Assembly (NCBI GenBank): GCA_036346405.1
Contig: CM070566.1
Span: 10,078,355-10,142,354 of the forward strand
Length of the DNA stretch: 64,000 bases
Origin: Phyllostachys edulis
Taxonomy: Eukaryota > Streptophyta > Magnoliopsida > Poales > Poaceae
Reading direction: 5' to 3'
A program made the position numbers and the translations under genes. The notes beneath the pieces are model-generated. The model was not told the origin of the DNA, did not search any database, and saw only the letters and a program-made list of their open reading frames with translations. Positions 11,961 to 23,766 of this stretch are shown piece after piece (positions within the stretch are counted from its first letter, which is position 1; every line of letters begins with the position of its first letter).

Positions 11961-12479
11961 ATGCTTGTGCTCTTCCTCGTCTTTGGTCGTGAGTGAGGCC
12001 AGTGCGGCCTGCAGCTGCACTGCCCGGGCTGGCCGAGGCGCCACGCACCTCCACTTCTATTTACGACAAGTGGCGGATCCACGGTCGTCGACGGCGTCTT
12101 GGTGGCGGGCCCACCGGACGCGTCGTCAAGGACAACTTCGGGGTGATGAACGTCATGGACGACTCACTGACACAGGGGCCTGAGCCCAGGTCTGCGCCAA
12201 TGGGCCGGGCCCAGGACCTGTACATATCGTCCGACCAGGCCCAGATGGGCTTCCTGCAGGCCATGAACCTCGTTCTCACCGCCGGCCCGTACAATGGCAG
12301 CGTGATCACCGTGCTCGGCCGCAACTGCCCGCTCGCCGACGTCCGCGAGATGCCCGGCGGCGGAGGCACCGGCGCCTTCCGCTTCGCCCGCGGCTACGCC
12401 CAGGTCCATCCATACACACTGGCTCGACCTCAAGAACGGTGACGCCATTGTCGAGTACAACGTCTACGTCATGCATTAA
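11961..12479 (+). pseudogene. Dirigent-like protein, frameshifted
   Basis: Dirigent proteins guide stereoselective coupling of monolignols in the apoplast. Characteristic stretches are present in order but in three frames: THLHFY (about 12037-12054); then FGVMNVMDDSL, GRAQDLYISSDQ and GTGAFRFARGYAQ (about 12137-12405); then DLKNGDAIVEYNVYVMH with a stop at 12477-12479. The frame changes between THLHFY and FGVMNV, and again near 12408. An ATG at 11961 opens a hydrophobic start but stops after 11 codons. No complete reading frame exists, so I call a pseudogene. Two sequencing indels are an alternative that transcript data would settle. GC content is much higher than the flanks, as usual for grass coding DNA. 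Confidence 0.8.
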
Positions 12480-13520
12480 CGAGCGATGATGATGAGCTTA
12501 ATTTAGAGAAATATTTTTAAGGGCTTAATTATTACTCTGCTCCACAAAGTGTTTGCTTCTTCATTATTGTTTTTTCAGCTTCGTTATGCTTTGTGGTTTG
12601 GCATTTTCTATGGGTGCCTTTACTTGGGTTAATTTGGCGAAAATAAGCGGCCCTTGGTGAAAGTGGTACACTGAAGAACAGAGGAGTTTAGTCGCTGCAG
12701 GGTTGGTTCTGATACACGACATGTACTTTTTTATGATGAATGGAAACTTATTTATGTCATTTTTCTTTTGCCTTCCTTCTTGCATTCTGAATTTTGATTA
12801 AGTTTGTGTTTCTTTGTTCAGAAACTAATCCTTTCCTAAAGAGTGAAGAAACTGACTAATTCCAGTTAGTTCGTTGTTGCCAAGCATGGTATCATACTAT
12901 CTCATAGCAAAAGGCAAATAAAATCGATACATTTTCGTCCCCAAAAAATCGATACATGTTTTTGCTGACCAATGTTTTTTGAGGAAAACAACACTTACCA
13001 ATGCTGATGACATGTGCAAGTAACTGTAGTACTACTACTACTATCTGACAGAGTACACACTACACAACCAGTATTCATGGTCTGAATCCATGAGAAGGTT
13101 CAGAGATCTAATCAAGATCATGTTGATATTAAAAAATAATGAAGCACTAGCTCCTACTTTTATCCATGAGCCCACTATTTCCTGATCAGAAGTGGCACAC
13201 AAAGATGTCCCTGCTTTAGAATGACATTGATCATACTAAATATATCGGAGGAAAGAAGAACCTTCCAATCTTGGTGTACCTACCTGGGAAGGGTGATGCT
13301 GGTGTAACATTAAAACCCTATTTCTCTCTTTAATGAATGAGCAGAGTTCTGCCATATGTTTCAAAAAAAAAAAAATCCAACTTGGGGGTAAATGTTCAGC
13401 CCATTTTCTTCTCTTTTTTCTTCCAACCACGTGCACAAATGTAAAACTGTGTTCCTGAAACACAGATTAATAAACTGAAGTCTTACACCAACATTGATCC
13501 GATTATGTCTAATGAGCTAT
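12480..13520. other. Intergenic, no gene recognised
   Basis: AT-rich sequence between the dirigent pseudogene and LTR-A. It has a short ACT microsatellite at about 13030 and an A13 tract near 13365. No protein-like frame was seen on either strand. Confidence 0.6.
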
Positions 13521-15239
13521 AAGCTTGTAACATCCAAAAATGCTTAAATAAAAAAATTCGAGATTTTTTTAAAAAATTGTGTGATTGCCTGTTGTCGTTT
13601 TGCTGCCTGCATTTTTTGGAATATTGGAGCTACATTTCTTCTTGTCGGCATAGGTAGTAATTAGAGAAAACCCTAAGGGTCGAAAACATAAACCCTAAAC
13701 CCTAGTAACAGAAACCATAAATGTGAAAACCCTACAAACCAAACTTCTAAAAGCAATAGTATCAGGTGCAAGTAAATCATCATAACAAAGTATAACCTTT
13801 GAAATATTACATAAAATGAAAACCTTAAAGAATCGAATGCCAGGAATACAAAACTAATTAAAGATTAAAATAACCTGAACCAAAATATGATAATACAAAC
13901 TTGGTATAGTTATACTGTCAATAAGATAAGAAATAAATTAAAGCATGATTTGAAACTCTCTTCACATCAAAAATAAAATAAAAATACCCACAAGGAGAAG
14001 CTTAAAAGAATTTTAGATAAATATACAGAGCATATAAAATTCTGATACAATTACACAATAATCTACATCAGGAGCCTCCCCTAAAATTTTAATGAATTTC
14101 AGAGCTATATTACCCCATCTAAAAATTCCCTAGAAACTCAACCTTTTTAGGGAAAATTGGAAACTCATTTTCCTTTCTTCACTCACTGACTGGTGGACCC
14201 CACCAGCCAGTCCTTCTCTTCCACGCAGCTCAGCCCTGCTCTCGCATGCGCGCCACGCCTCTCCTTATGCCCATGCCGCCAGCCACCTTGGGCTCCTCCG
14301 CCTCTAAACTAAAAAAGCCACCGAGCCTTTCGTCCCTCCCTACTGTCTCCTCTCCTCCCCGTCCACCATTCTCCCCCACCAAAGGCTCTTGGAGCCCTAC
14401 GCGCAAAGCCGCCCTCGGCCGCCAGAACCGCCGCGCCGCCTCCAAGCAATCCGGCAGCTCCGACGATCTATGGCCACCGCCGACCGCGTCACAGAGCATC
14501 CCACATCCCCGGGAGCCGAACCCCTCCGTCAATTTGAAGAATCCCTCATCAGGAGCTAGGCACGGGTGTTCTTCCTCAGTTCCGGCTGGCACCGCTTCCA
14601 CTGCCACCGCTCCTCCTCCGGCGAAACTCCTTCCAATTCCCCTCTCCGTGAGCATCTCCTCACCTCACTCTACCTCTCCCTGCCACTAATTAGTGCTCTT
14701 CTCCCCCACAGCACCGCCGCCACGTTGGCCTCTCCGCGCCACCGCCGGTTGCCGCCGTCGGCCCAACTCCGGCCACCTCGTCTCCCTTCGACCACTCCCT
14801 CGTGCTCCTGGAACCCCAGGTATGCCCATGCTCCCTCTATTTTTTTCTCCAACTCCACCCTACGTCGTCACCCTCCTTTCACCCCCACGCCCGGCCGTCG
14901 GTCACCGCCGCGCACCTGCTCCAGTGCCCCTCCGGCTACGCCAGGACCACCCACAGGATCACCTACCTCTGGACAACCCATTTTGGTAGTGGCCATCGCC
15001 TCGCTGCCGCTCCATCGCCGGTGACAACCGCCGCTCCAAACCAGCCGCCAGCTCCTCGGCTCTGCCCTTCTGAGTGCTCTGCATGCATCCTTCTCCTATC
15101 ACCGAGCCATAGGGCCCACCCGTAAGATGTTTAGAAATGCTATATAACCTTATGACTCACAATGGAACCACCCAATTGATTCAGCAAGAATTGGAAGATT
15201 GAATTAGTATGAAGTTTGGACAGTAGTTTCCCAGTTCAG

Positions 15240-16000
15240 AAGAAGTTTCTGTTGTCAGTTCAATGAACAGAAAAGGTGAAAATTTGAATTGTCAGGAGAA
15301 CACACTTGCAAAGCCAATTTCTAATGCTAACAAATATTATGAATGTCAAGTAGGTCACCCAATAAACTAACCAATTTGAAATTTTGATGTTGGAAGGAAG
15401 TAACCAGGAGCATTTCATTTTCAAAAAGTTTAGCTGTAGTAACATATATGAATAGAGAAGTGTTAGATAAAAATCTGAAATTAACAGTAGATTAATAAAT
15501 TTGCTAATACAAGTAGTGAGAGAATGTCATTGAATCAAATAGCTAAGAGTGTTGTGATAACTAATTGATTCCTCAAAAACTTGCTTAACCAATGGGGTAG
15601 TTTATCTAGTAAGAAATTTAACTAACAGACACTTGGAAAAATGTCTAGAAAAGGTGACTACATGAAAAACTGAAATAACAGTGAACTCATTGTGGATGCT
15701 AGTACTTAGGAGGGTTATTAATTCCCTTAGCCAATCTAAAAGAAGTTCAATTAATATGAAGATCAATTAAACAATACTACAAATGACAAAATCCATCTCA
15801 ATATTCAGAGTACCTGAAAAATGAACAGTAAGGAAGGCTAAATGTAATTGCTAGTAGGCCTTATGGCTAATACTGGATCAGTCAATTGGATTTAACGAAT
15901 GGATAGTTGAATTAAGTGAGAAGTATAGTTAACAAATACTCATTCTCATAATAATGCCTCAATCTGAAATACATGAACAGAGAAGTGGAATGATTTGATA
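15240..16000. repeat. Degenerate long-period repeats inside LTR-A
   Basis: A motif like ATGAACAG(A/T)(A/G)AAG recurs near 15262, 15446, 15672, 15820 and 15972 in otherwise AT-rich sequence, suggesting decayed tandem units of roughly 150-200 bp. Unit borders could not be fixed by eye. Confidence 0.4.
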
Positions 16001-17943
16001 TCCACTTTTATCAGTATGCTCTTAGGATAACTTCATAAGATGATGCTCCAAGTGAAAATCAAGTAAAACTTGCCAATGCCACTAATGTCCAAGTTAAAGT
16101 AGAGATCACCTAGAAATTGTGCTAACCCTAAAATCTTATACCTTAATAAAAGGGGAGCCAGAGTTAGTCCTATAGATGGTCCTTGTTTGGAGAATTGTTA
16201 ATCCATCCATTAAGATAAATGTTTCTAAGTAATTAAGAATTAGTAGTTAAATAATACCTAGGCTCCATGAAATGAAATAAGTAAGTAGCTACTCAAATAG
16301 AAATAGCCCTTAATACTTAATCTAGTTAAAAGGGTAACCTAATATACTAGGTGTACCTTAGTATAAGCTTAGTCATGATTATGACTATAAAAAGGCACAC
16401 TTAAAACATGGAATTTTCTTAGTAAATAGGAAGTAATAACTAAAATAATCATGAGAGCATATAAGAGGATTGATTTTGACTGTATGATCATCGTGGATAT
16501 ATACATAGAATGTATGGAGAGAGTGCTTGTAAGTACTAGGTGACCTGTTAGGGAAAAACAATATCACCTAGGCTCTAGGTATCAGCCGTCGTCATCCGTT
16601 TTTCGTAGCAAAACCCTTCATGATCTGAAAGCAAATCTGAGAGTATTACCTAACCAGGTAATCTCTCCCATCTAGGTAACCATTGAGAAATGTTCCTACG
16701 GACATTCTCTCTCCGTTGAATTTATCTACTTTTGTCTGTAGTATTTCCTTCATCAGCTTCCTTGGTTATACTTCGTCAGAAGTATTTCCTTCATCCACTC
16801 CATTAGATATGATTAGTTTCATCTGGAATACTTCGTCCTTCCAAGTTGTCGTTAGAAATGTTTTCTTTTATTCGAAGTATTTTCTTTGCTTTGAATGTCG
16901 TTGGATTTATTGTATTTCATTTGGTTATTTTCAGATGTTCTTGGATTTAATCGTATTCTGTGTAGTTAGACTCTGAAGCTGTAATGGAACAACAATCCCA
17001 ACAAGATCGAGGTCGAATCAAGATTGTCCGAATACCGAACAAGATGATTATCAACATATTGAGCGTGAGGATTATCAGAAACATGAGCAAGAACAAGATC
17101 GATGTTATTAGAATGTTGAGCAAGACGAGTCAATACTTTGATCATATTGCACCTAATTTTTGCAATTATATTGTTTTAATGTATGAAATTGCATTGCTAT
17201 GTTTTATACTAATATATTGGTCTAGCTCATAGTTAATGCCTTAACAATAATTGTATATAAACTTCCAGTCATTGAACTTGAACACTATCATTTGTCACCC
17301 TAGAATTAATGGTTTACATAGTAGTTGATAAGTCTGTATCTAAGTGTCATGCTTAGCCTTACTTAGATACATTGTCATTCGGGCAATAATTTGCCCGACA
17401 TCATATTCAAACATTTGAAAATGAATTTGGGCAGTCGAGGCTGGAGCCTGGCTGGTATTTTGAAAAGGAAAAGGAATTTCAAACGGGAGAACCTTTAAAT
17501 TGTTGTGGACTTGGGTATGTGAAAGGAATGATGAATGTGTATAGGATTACGACAATATGGGATGAAAAGTCGGGTTGGAACCTGAGGATTTGAGTTGTCT
17601 TGGTCGAGGACCAATGGAAAGTATTGGGTGCATATAGGCGCGGGATTCGCAAGGTGGATGCGGTTCAAGATTAGCGGACGGGTACAACCTAGAAATTGGC
17701 GGGGGAATGCGCTTGGGGCTCAAAGGTGGTGCAATCTCAGGATTCGAGGGTGGTCTCGCCTGCGAGGCAGGGAGATTGCGACCTAAGTTTCGTTGGGTGG
17801 TGCAGCCGGAGAGTCGCCAGAGGCATTCGGCCCGATGTTTCAGGTGTTGGCCGGCCGGAATTGCCGGGTGGTTGCAGCCTTGGAATTGTCGGATGGATGT
17901 AGCCCTGGAAAGTGATATAGATTGGGCTGGAGCCCCGTGATTA

Positions 17944-18100
17944 GTGATATTGGTTTGGAACCAATTGACTGAAAATATTGGGTTGGAACCCAAAAAGTTG
18001 AAATGGTCTGGATGGAGAACTAGTGATAAATATGGGATTAGATCCTAGTGGTTGGAAATATGTGATTGGAGCCGAGTGATTGGAAATATTGGGATGGTAT
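17944..18100. repeat. 29-bp hairpin tandem array in LTR-A
   Basis: About five units with a period near 29 bp, built around AATATTGGG.TTGGAACCC. Several units are self-complementary: TTGGTT/AACCAA near 17950, TTGGGTT/AACCCAA near 17978, and GGAT/ATCC near 18033. Later units are diverged. Confidence 0.6.
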
Positions 18101-18707
18101 AGGAGATGGGATCTCCACTAGTACTTTACAACAAAACTCAGTTTATAAAACCTGTGTTGGTTAAAATGCTAAATATCAGGATTTGCTATTACTTAATCTA
18201 TTTCAATAAACGGCTTTGCGCAAAATAAAATAACCATGAGTCTTCCCTTTAATTAGCCTTGCATGTATAATAATTGCATTGTGTATTGACTCGCGAGTAC
18301 GATTGTGTACTCATGCTCGCTATTTACATTCTTTTAGTCAGTAAGCATAAAAGAAGGCTATATGGATAGTTATGAGTGTTGATCCAAATGAAGATCAAGA
18401 AGGTCAAGAATTAGGCCGCGAGCCCACAGTCGATTGCCGGTGGGCATATCGTGAGTGTTTCACGTGTTATTCTGCGCTTCTGTTTGCCGCCGCTGATCTC
18501 TGAAGGATATTTGGCCTGTTTGGCCATCTGCAAGTTAAAAACCGTAAGGTATATTTACGCTTTGTTTAATATTATGCAATAGCTTTACATTTTCGTAATA
18601 TATGTTTGAACTAACAATGTAACTGTGTGTGCTATTTTACTGATCTAGAGAATGACATAAATATACACAGTAGATCCCAAGTTCCAAATTTGGAGTCCGA
18701 CAAAGCT

Positions 18708-18924
18708 ACAAGCTAAAGTCTGGTGAGCTGTAAGCTAAAGTCGCTGCTTCTGAAACTGCAGAAAGCATTTCGGATTTCTTGCTACTTCTCAGTTCTCAGC
18801 TAAACCCTCGCCATTTTCAGCGCAAGCACTCATCTGAAAACGGCACTCACTCATAACTGACCACATCCCTCTCCCTGCATCAAGAATTGCAGGGACTCTA
18901 TCTAGTTCTAATCGGTTATGGTGA
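18708..18924 (-). other. Probable 3' untranslated/downstream region of the PSI gene
   Basis: About 220 bp separate the PSI stop codon from the solo LTR-A insertion. No other feature is visible. If the transcript extends past 18702, it would run antisense into LTR-A. Confidence 0.4.
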
Positions 18925-21900
18925 TCAACTGGCCGATGCACCATGGCTACTGCTAGCTGAATTGGTTGCCTTCTGCCTCGCTGATCGATCAGAAGTAGTG
19001 TAGTTGTTTAAAAGCTTATCGAGCCTTTCACGCGTTCCGCATACGAGATTATGAAGAGCCAGCACCATGTCCAGAATGTAGCCTTCAGTCTTCTCCTTGT
19101 CAGCATGGTACAGTGTCTGAATCTTGAGCACCTTGCCGTCAACAGTTCCGTTGGGCGTCCTACAAGGATTCACGAGGCATCATCAGGAACAAGCATTTGT
19201 GGTGCATCTGGTGCATGACAAAGTAGATATGAATCGTTCAAGCAAAAAAGACAAAGTAGATATGAGGATCATTGTTATACCCTTTATCCAGCCATTCTCC
19301 ATGCATTCCATTGTTGTGACCCAGCCTGATGTAGAGTGAAGAAAATACAAGGATCAGGTGAACAGATCATTCATTTAGTAATGCTTTGCACAATTAGTTG
19401 ATATGGTTGAATGAATCTGGTGTATATGTTAAGCGCTTGCAGTACCTTGTTGTGGATTCTGCCATTGGCAAGAGCCATTTGAGTGTCTTGTTCATTTCAT
19501 CCATGATCTGTTCTACTGTCCTCTGCAAGAAGCACATGCCAAGATCAAAAAAGGATGAACAGTATGACAAATGCATATTTCAGATATCAGATACGCAGAA
19601 AAGAGTGGATACCTTGTCTTTGGACTTACTATATTTGAGCTTGGTTTGCAGACCTGATTTGATGCAAGGAGGCATTCCATGGTACAATGAATCTACAACA
19701 GATTGTGGAGTAGACGGTGTGAAAGACACCTGACAATGGGAAGCCATGAAGAGATAAGGTAATTTTTTACCTTTCGATTAGGGCATCGAATCAACTAAAA
19801 AAAGAATAATATGCCATGTCGATAATAATATGTTTATATCATTTACAACTACACTTGATCACCCAGAACAATGACCTAATCACTGTCAATTTGCATAATA
19901 GAGAGTACTTTTTTTCGAGAACAATGATAAAGATAGCCTGATAAACAGAAAGAAAGGAGCATACCAAACTTCTTATATTGAAAATGAGACGTGCGTAATG
20001 CAGCTCAAGTTCAGCAGACCCTAACGTTTGCTGAAGGCTCCCTGTGGCATGCACATATGCATCTTCACGTTTCTTCGGGAAGACACTATTGATCTCCAAA
20101 TGCAAGAAATGCACAATGTAAACAAGTTTCTCCACAATCTGCAATAGAACAGAATGGAGCATTTGTCATAAATCCATTTTTAGATAGAATGGACATTGAT
20201 CAGCAACACGGTATAACATACATGTTCCATCTTCTTGATCCAAAGTGTTTTCTTCCTCAAGTCATGCACGCACTTTCTATCGATCTCCACTGCATTCCAA
20301 AGAGACTGAAGTGGTATCCCTGCATACATATACATTAAAATTATAAACTGGTGGGAAAATCAAACGTATTTCTGATTAGAAGTCAGTGGCGCCAATCACA
20401 TAAAGATATGTCTGGCACGAACCGGTCTGTAAACCAGCCTGGTTCTCACTTCCTCTCATGTACTCGAGATAGCATTTCTTGTACAGCTCCTCAGAGGTGT
20501 CAAATCGGAGCATCGCATGATACAGTTGCTGTACAACAGAAAATAGAACAGAAACACCGTCAGGATTTTAGTGATTTCAGAGGGGGGTGTTATTAAATTA
20601 TCAAGGACATCAGCATGAACTATGAGTGAATCACTGACCATGGTGTGCTGCGCAAGTGCCATCAGATACTGCATCTTCAATGCTGCTTCTTCTTTGGAGT
20701 TTTTCTGAGGTGTGAGTTCAGATTCCAGTCTGTGCGTTGACAAAGGGGAATACAAAGAATACACATACAGCATGAGGCGTGATGGAGCCATAATTCTCTA
20801 AGAACAATAAATTAAAGTGGCGGCAATGAGAACTTTACCTGGAGAAATGCTGATCTAAATTGTGCCATGGATCTCTGCACAGGTTTCCGAACCGAGCAAC
20901 ATTTGCAGCAAACTTTTTAAACTCCTCTCTGCATAATTAAGCCAAATGCATATAAGCAAATCTTGATAACTTCTAAAATAAACTAAAAAAAGAAAAGCAC
21001 TGCTGAATTGCAGAAAATGCCACTGCTCACCTTATGTCGGCTCCAACAAGAACAAGCAATTGGTTGTAATCATCTGAAATCAAACATTGGACGCCTTGGG
21101 TCTGAAGCACCACAGCTTTCAGTTGCCTTATGCTTTGTTCAGAGAGGAATTTCAAAAGATTGGAACCCTTGGCAATTGTGTTGGCAACCTCAAAGGCCAG
21201 GATCTCTATAGTCCTACTTTCTTTGGCAGCAATACACGACATAATGCTGGCAATTGCGGTTTTTGAGGTCGACGATCTAGTGCGTACTGTGTTGGAATTC
21301 TCTGGTGACTTGCCTGATTTTGCTTTGCAGGTTTTGCTGAAAAATGAATCCATTTCTGATGCCTGTAAGATCAAAGAAACATAACATCAGAAGATAGTTT
21401 GATTGATATACAGTACATGATTAATCATACAAGGATTTTATAAATTCTTTTTTCACAAAATATATGACTTTTTATAAATGATCTGCGAAAAACTGAGCAA
21501 ACTGTGAAGAACTTTTTTTTATTAATGAATCCTTTTTTAAATTTTATTTTAAAGTTAACTATCCGCGAACTTTATTTCCAATTCTGACCCTTTTGGTCAC
21601 GCTACTATCCGTATCGTGATAAAACAACATTGTCACGCTTTAGGATAAGTCCGCTAAAATAGCACTTTTTATCACGCCACTTGTGGTGGCATGACCAAAC
21701 AACACTGTCACACCACGGGTGGTGGCGTGATACGAGCTGACGTGATAGTGTTGTTTTGTCACGCCACGAGTGGTGACGTGACCAAAGAGGTCAGAATTGA
21801 AAATAAAGTTCGCGGGGGGTTAACTTTAAAATAAAATAAAAAAGGTTAATTAATAAAAAATCGAATATGTTTTGACAAGGAAAAAAATCATTTTCAATCC

Positions 21901-22548
21901 CTAATCAGACAGGAAGACATTGCATACATAATTACTCAGTAATTACTTCCCATAAAAACTGGACCCAAAGCAATGCAATGTTTTTTTTTTCTTTTTGGAA
22001 TTTTCGTAACTAATTTTCCATATGCTTGGGAGAGTGGATAAATTTCCAATGCCATGCCATGTCCACTGCTGTGTATAAAAGATGAATTATTAACCTCCTC
22101 ACCACACTAACAAATACAGAACAGTCACTCGAACTAACAAATTCATCAACTATATCAAATTCACTTATTGAATGATGATGTCCCAACAAATTATTTTCCC
22201 TGAAACACCAACACTTGTGAAATTGCAAACCAGTTCTTGTACCAATGGATCAAACAGGAACTCTATCCAAGCAGGACTACAAAACAAGCATCAATAATAC
22301 TAATATCTAGCACTTGCCTTTGCTTTCCCCTTGTCTGGCAATGCCGTCTCCTTGGAGACCGGCGGTGGCACTTCACCATCCTTCTCGAGATCCTCTGTCG
22401 TCTCCGGCGCCGTCTTCCTGCTGCGCCTCTTCCCAGAAGATTGCAACTTCGACTGCTGCTGCAACTTCTCATGGGAAGCAAAGGTTCCCTCATCTGAAGA
22501 TGATGAGGAACCCAACACAAGTCCTCCCGAACAGCAAAGTCCACCCAT
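18925..22548 (-). CDS. PSI-like: PSK SIMULATOR (PSI)-type protein, DUF3475 + DUF668, 11 exons, 531 aa
   Basis: Exons on the minus strand: 22548-22318, 21362-21031, 20928-20839, 20729-20639, 20528-20423, 20319-20222, 20138-19965, 19729-19613, 19522-19446, 19325-19281, 19159-18925. They sum to 1596 nt, and every junction keeps phase. The start ATG gives MGGLCC, a typical N-myristoylation context. DUF3475 begins near residue 131 (ILAFEVANTIAKG, SEQSIRQLK). DUF668 spans about residues 355-440 (LHYARLIFNIRSL, VVDSLYHGMPPCIKSGL). The C-terminal part has KIQTLYHADKEKTEGYILDM. In Arabidopsis, PSI1-3 promote growth downstream of phytosulfokine signalling. All introns are GT-AG except intron 1, which starts GC (AAG|GCAAGT). 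Intron 1 holds a hairpin foldback element. I see no stops, so I judge it an intact host gene; membership of the PSI2/PSI3 subgroup is inference. Confidence 0.93.
21514..21861. mobile_element. Foldback/MITE-like element with hairpin array, inside PSI intron 1
   Basis: Long imperfect terminal inverted repeats of about 85 bp: the left arm (21514-21600) and the right arm (21778-21861) share ATTTTATTTTAAAGTTAAC, CGCGAACTTTATTT and CAATTCTGACC. Between them lie repeated hairpins with TCACGCCAC/GTGGTGGCGTGA arms (near 21671, 21706, 21758) and degenerate copies near 21595 and 21632. There is no coding capacity. I could not fix a target duplication, so the superfamily is open. Confidence 0.75.
22314..22322 (-). 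other. Non-canonical GC 5' splice site of PSI intron 1
   Basis: On the minus strand the exon ends AAAG and the intron begins GCAAGT, the strong consensus of GC-AG introns. A nearby GT (22313-22312) would leave exon 1 in phase 1, while exon 2 (starting GCATCAGAA) needs phase 0. The GC site is therefore the one that preserves the protein. Confidence 0.75.
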
Positions 22549-22897
22549 CTTGTCAATCTGATCAGAAAGAACTCAAAACTATATGATTTGGATGACAAGT
22601 TGGGATCTTTGCAGGAGATCCAATTTGCCGAACCATGAAAGATTGGTCACAGAGCCCATGTAAAATGATCATGCAAAAACCTATGATGACAAGAACCAGA
22701 GAAATCAAGAATGCGATTCTCTGTTTACAAAAGAACATTTACAAACAAGAAGACAAGAAATGGAAACCAGCTAAGCCAGGAAACAATTGAAGAACGGCTT
22801 TAATGCATAGCAAGAGGCGGAAAAGTCTACTGATTAAACAATTGAAGAATCCAGGTTTAGTATATATTTTTCTCGTAGTTAAATAGTTGACTGGTGT
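22549..22897 (-). promoter_or_regulatory. Upstream/5' UTR region of the PSI gene
   Basis: Sequence just 5' of the start codon. TTTCTGATCAG ending near 22558 (minus strand) could be a 3' splice site of a 5' UTR intron, but the matching donor is not clear. No convincing TATA box was seen. Confidence 0.35.
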
Positions 22898-23030
22898 ATC
22901 AGGGAGGGAAAGAGAGGTTGTCAAACCTAACAAATTATATCTGCTCTTTTTTTTTCTAAAAAAAATCAGGGAGGGAAAGAGAGGTTGTCAAACCTAACAA
23001 ATTAGATATGCTCTTTTTTTCTCTACAAAA
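22898..23030. repeat. Two-copy 66-67 bp tandem duplication upstream of the PSI gene
   Basis: Units start ATCAGGGAGGGAAAGAGAGG at 22898 and 22965, with only a few differences, then a third ATCAG begins at 23031. The duplication lies 350-480 bp upstream of the PSI start codon and directly next to the Tat-element LTR. Confidence 0.85.
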
Positions 23031-23534
23031 ATCAGATCAAGTATCCACCTACATAGATCATGTCGATGGTTTAATATCGATCTTACGAATGAATACTAGG
23101 GATTTTCCTTGAGCTAAACCACACAGAAAAATATGCAAGGATTTTATATAGGTTCAGACCTTCTCCTAAAAGAATAATAATCATACTCTTGTATTGTTGT
23201 ATTGACTATGCTTTATAACAAGGAATAAATCACTAGAACTAGGGCTTAATGTGTCTGTTGATCGTGTCTTTGTTGTCGTTGTTCTTCTCTTTTCTTGTCT
23301 CCCTCTGTCCACCGGCTTTACTCCTTCTATAGCGCGTGAAAGGGTGGCAGATGTCCTGTATCAAGATGTGTCTCACCATTTGATGGAATGCGCATGTTCT
23401 GTTACAATTATTGTCAGAGACTAACTCTCCCACGTCGTCTTGCAGTTATGTCAGAGACAGAAGCTTAATACATACAGTTATCCCGGAGAATAACAACACA
23501 TGGCCCACATGTCTGTAGGCTTTGTTGACTATAA

Positions 23535-23669
23535 GATGGTCGTAGTTGACCTGATCGTAGTAAAGCTTACGACCATGAAGTGATCATAGTAAGGCTTACG
23601 ATCATGAGGTGGTCGTAAGAAATCTTACGACCACTACATAGTCATAGAAGTACTTACGGCCATGTAGGG
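23535..23669. repeat. Palindromic tandem array in Tat LTR, about 4 units of 29-31 bp
   Basis: Units start at about 23552, 23581, 23610 and 23641. Each unit is an inverted repeat such as GGTCGTAAG...CTTACGACC (23611-23632) or GATCATAGTAAG..CTTACGATC. The arms diverge, but complementarity is largely retained. Confidence 0.75.
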
Positions 23670-23766
23670 TGGTTTATAACCACTCGATTAAGTTTCTCCC
23701 TTATTAATAATAAAGGGTATCCTTACGAATAACATGAAGATATTCCTATCTATAATAACAATTACA

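Larger units (their letters stand above)
13526..18702 (+). repeat. LTR-A: 5.2-kb gypsy solo LTR with perfect 5-bp TSD
   Basis: Starts TGTAACATCC and ends GTCCGACA. It is flanked by identical AAGCT at 13521-13525 and 18703-18707, and no primer binding site or internal region follows, so it is a solo LTR. Its lead (CCTCCCCTAAAATTTT near 14075, then GTGGACCCCACC near 14195) matches the Gypsy-3 LTR at 56022 and 56152. Inside are a degenerate repeat zone (15240-16000) and a 29-bp hairpin array (17944-18100). Exon-like acidic segments near 16984-17130 and 18390-18420 correspond to those in the other LTRs, but their frames are broken. Confidence 0.85.

Noticed and set aside
13290..13378. AGCAGAGTTCTGCC followed by an A-run, like a grass LINE 3' end
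   Set aside because: Only a short 3'-tail resemblance; no RT or endonuclease coding remains and no target duplication were seen.
14246..15125. Long GC-rich frames on both strands
   Set aside because: They fall in the GC-rich part of solo LTR-A, are Pro/Ser/Arg-rich on every frame, and resemble no protein.
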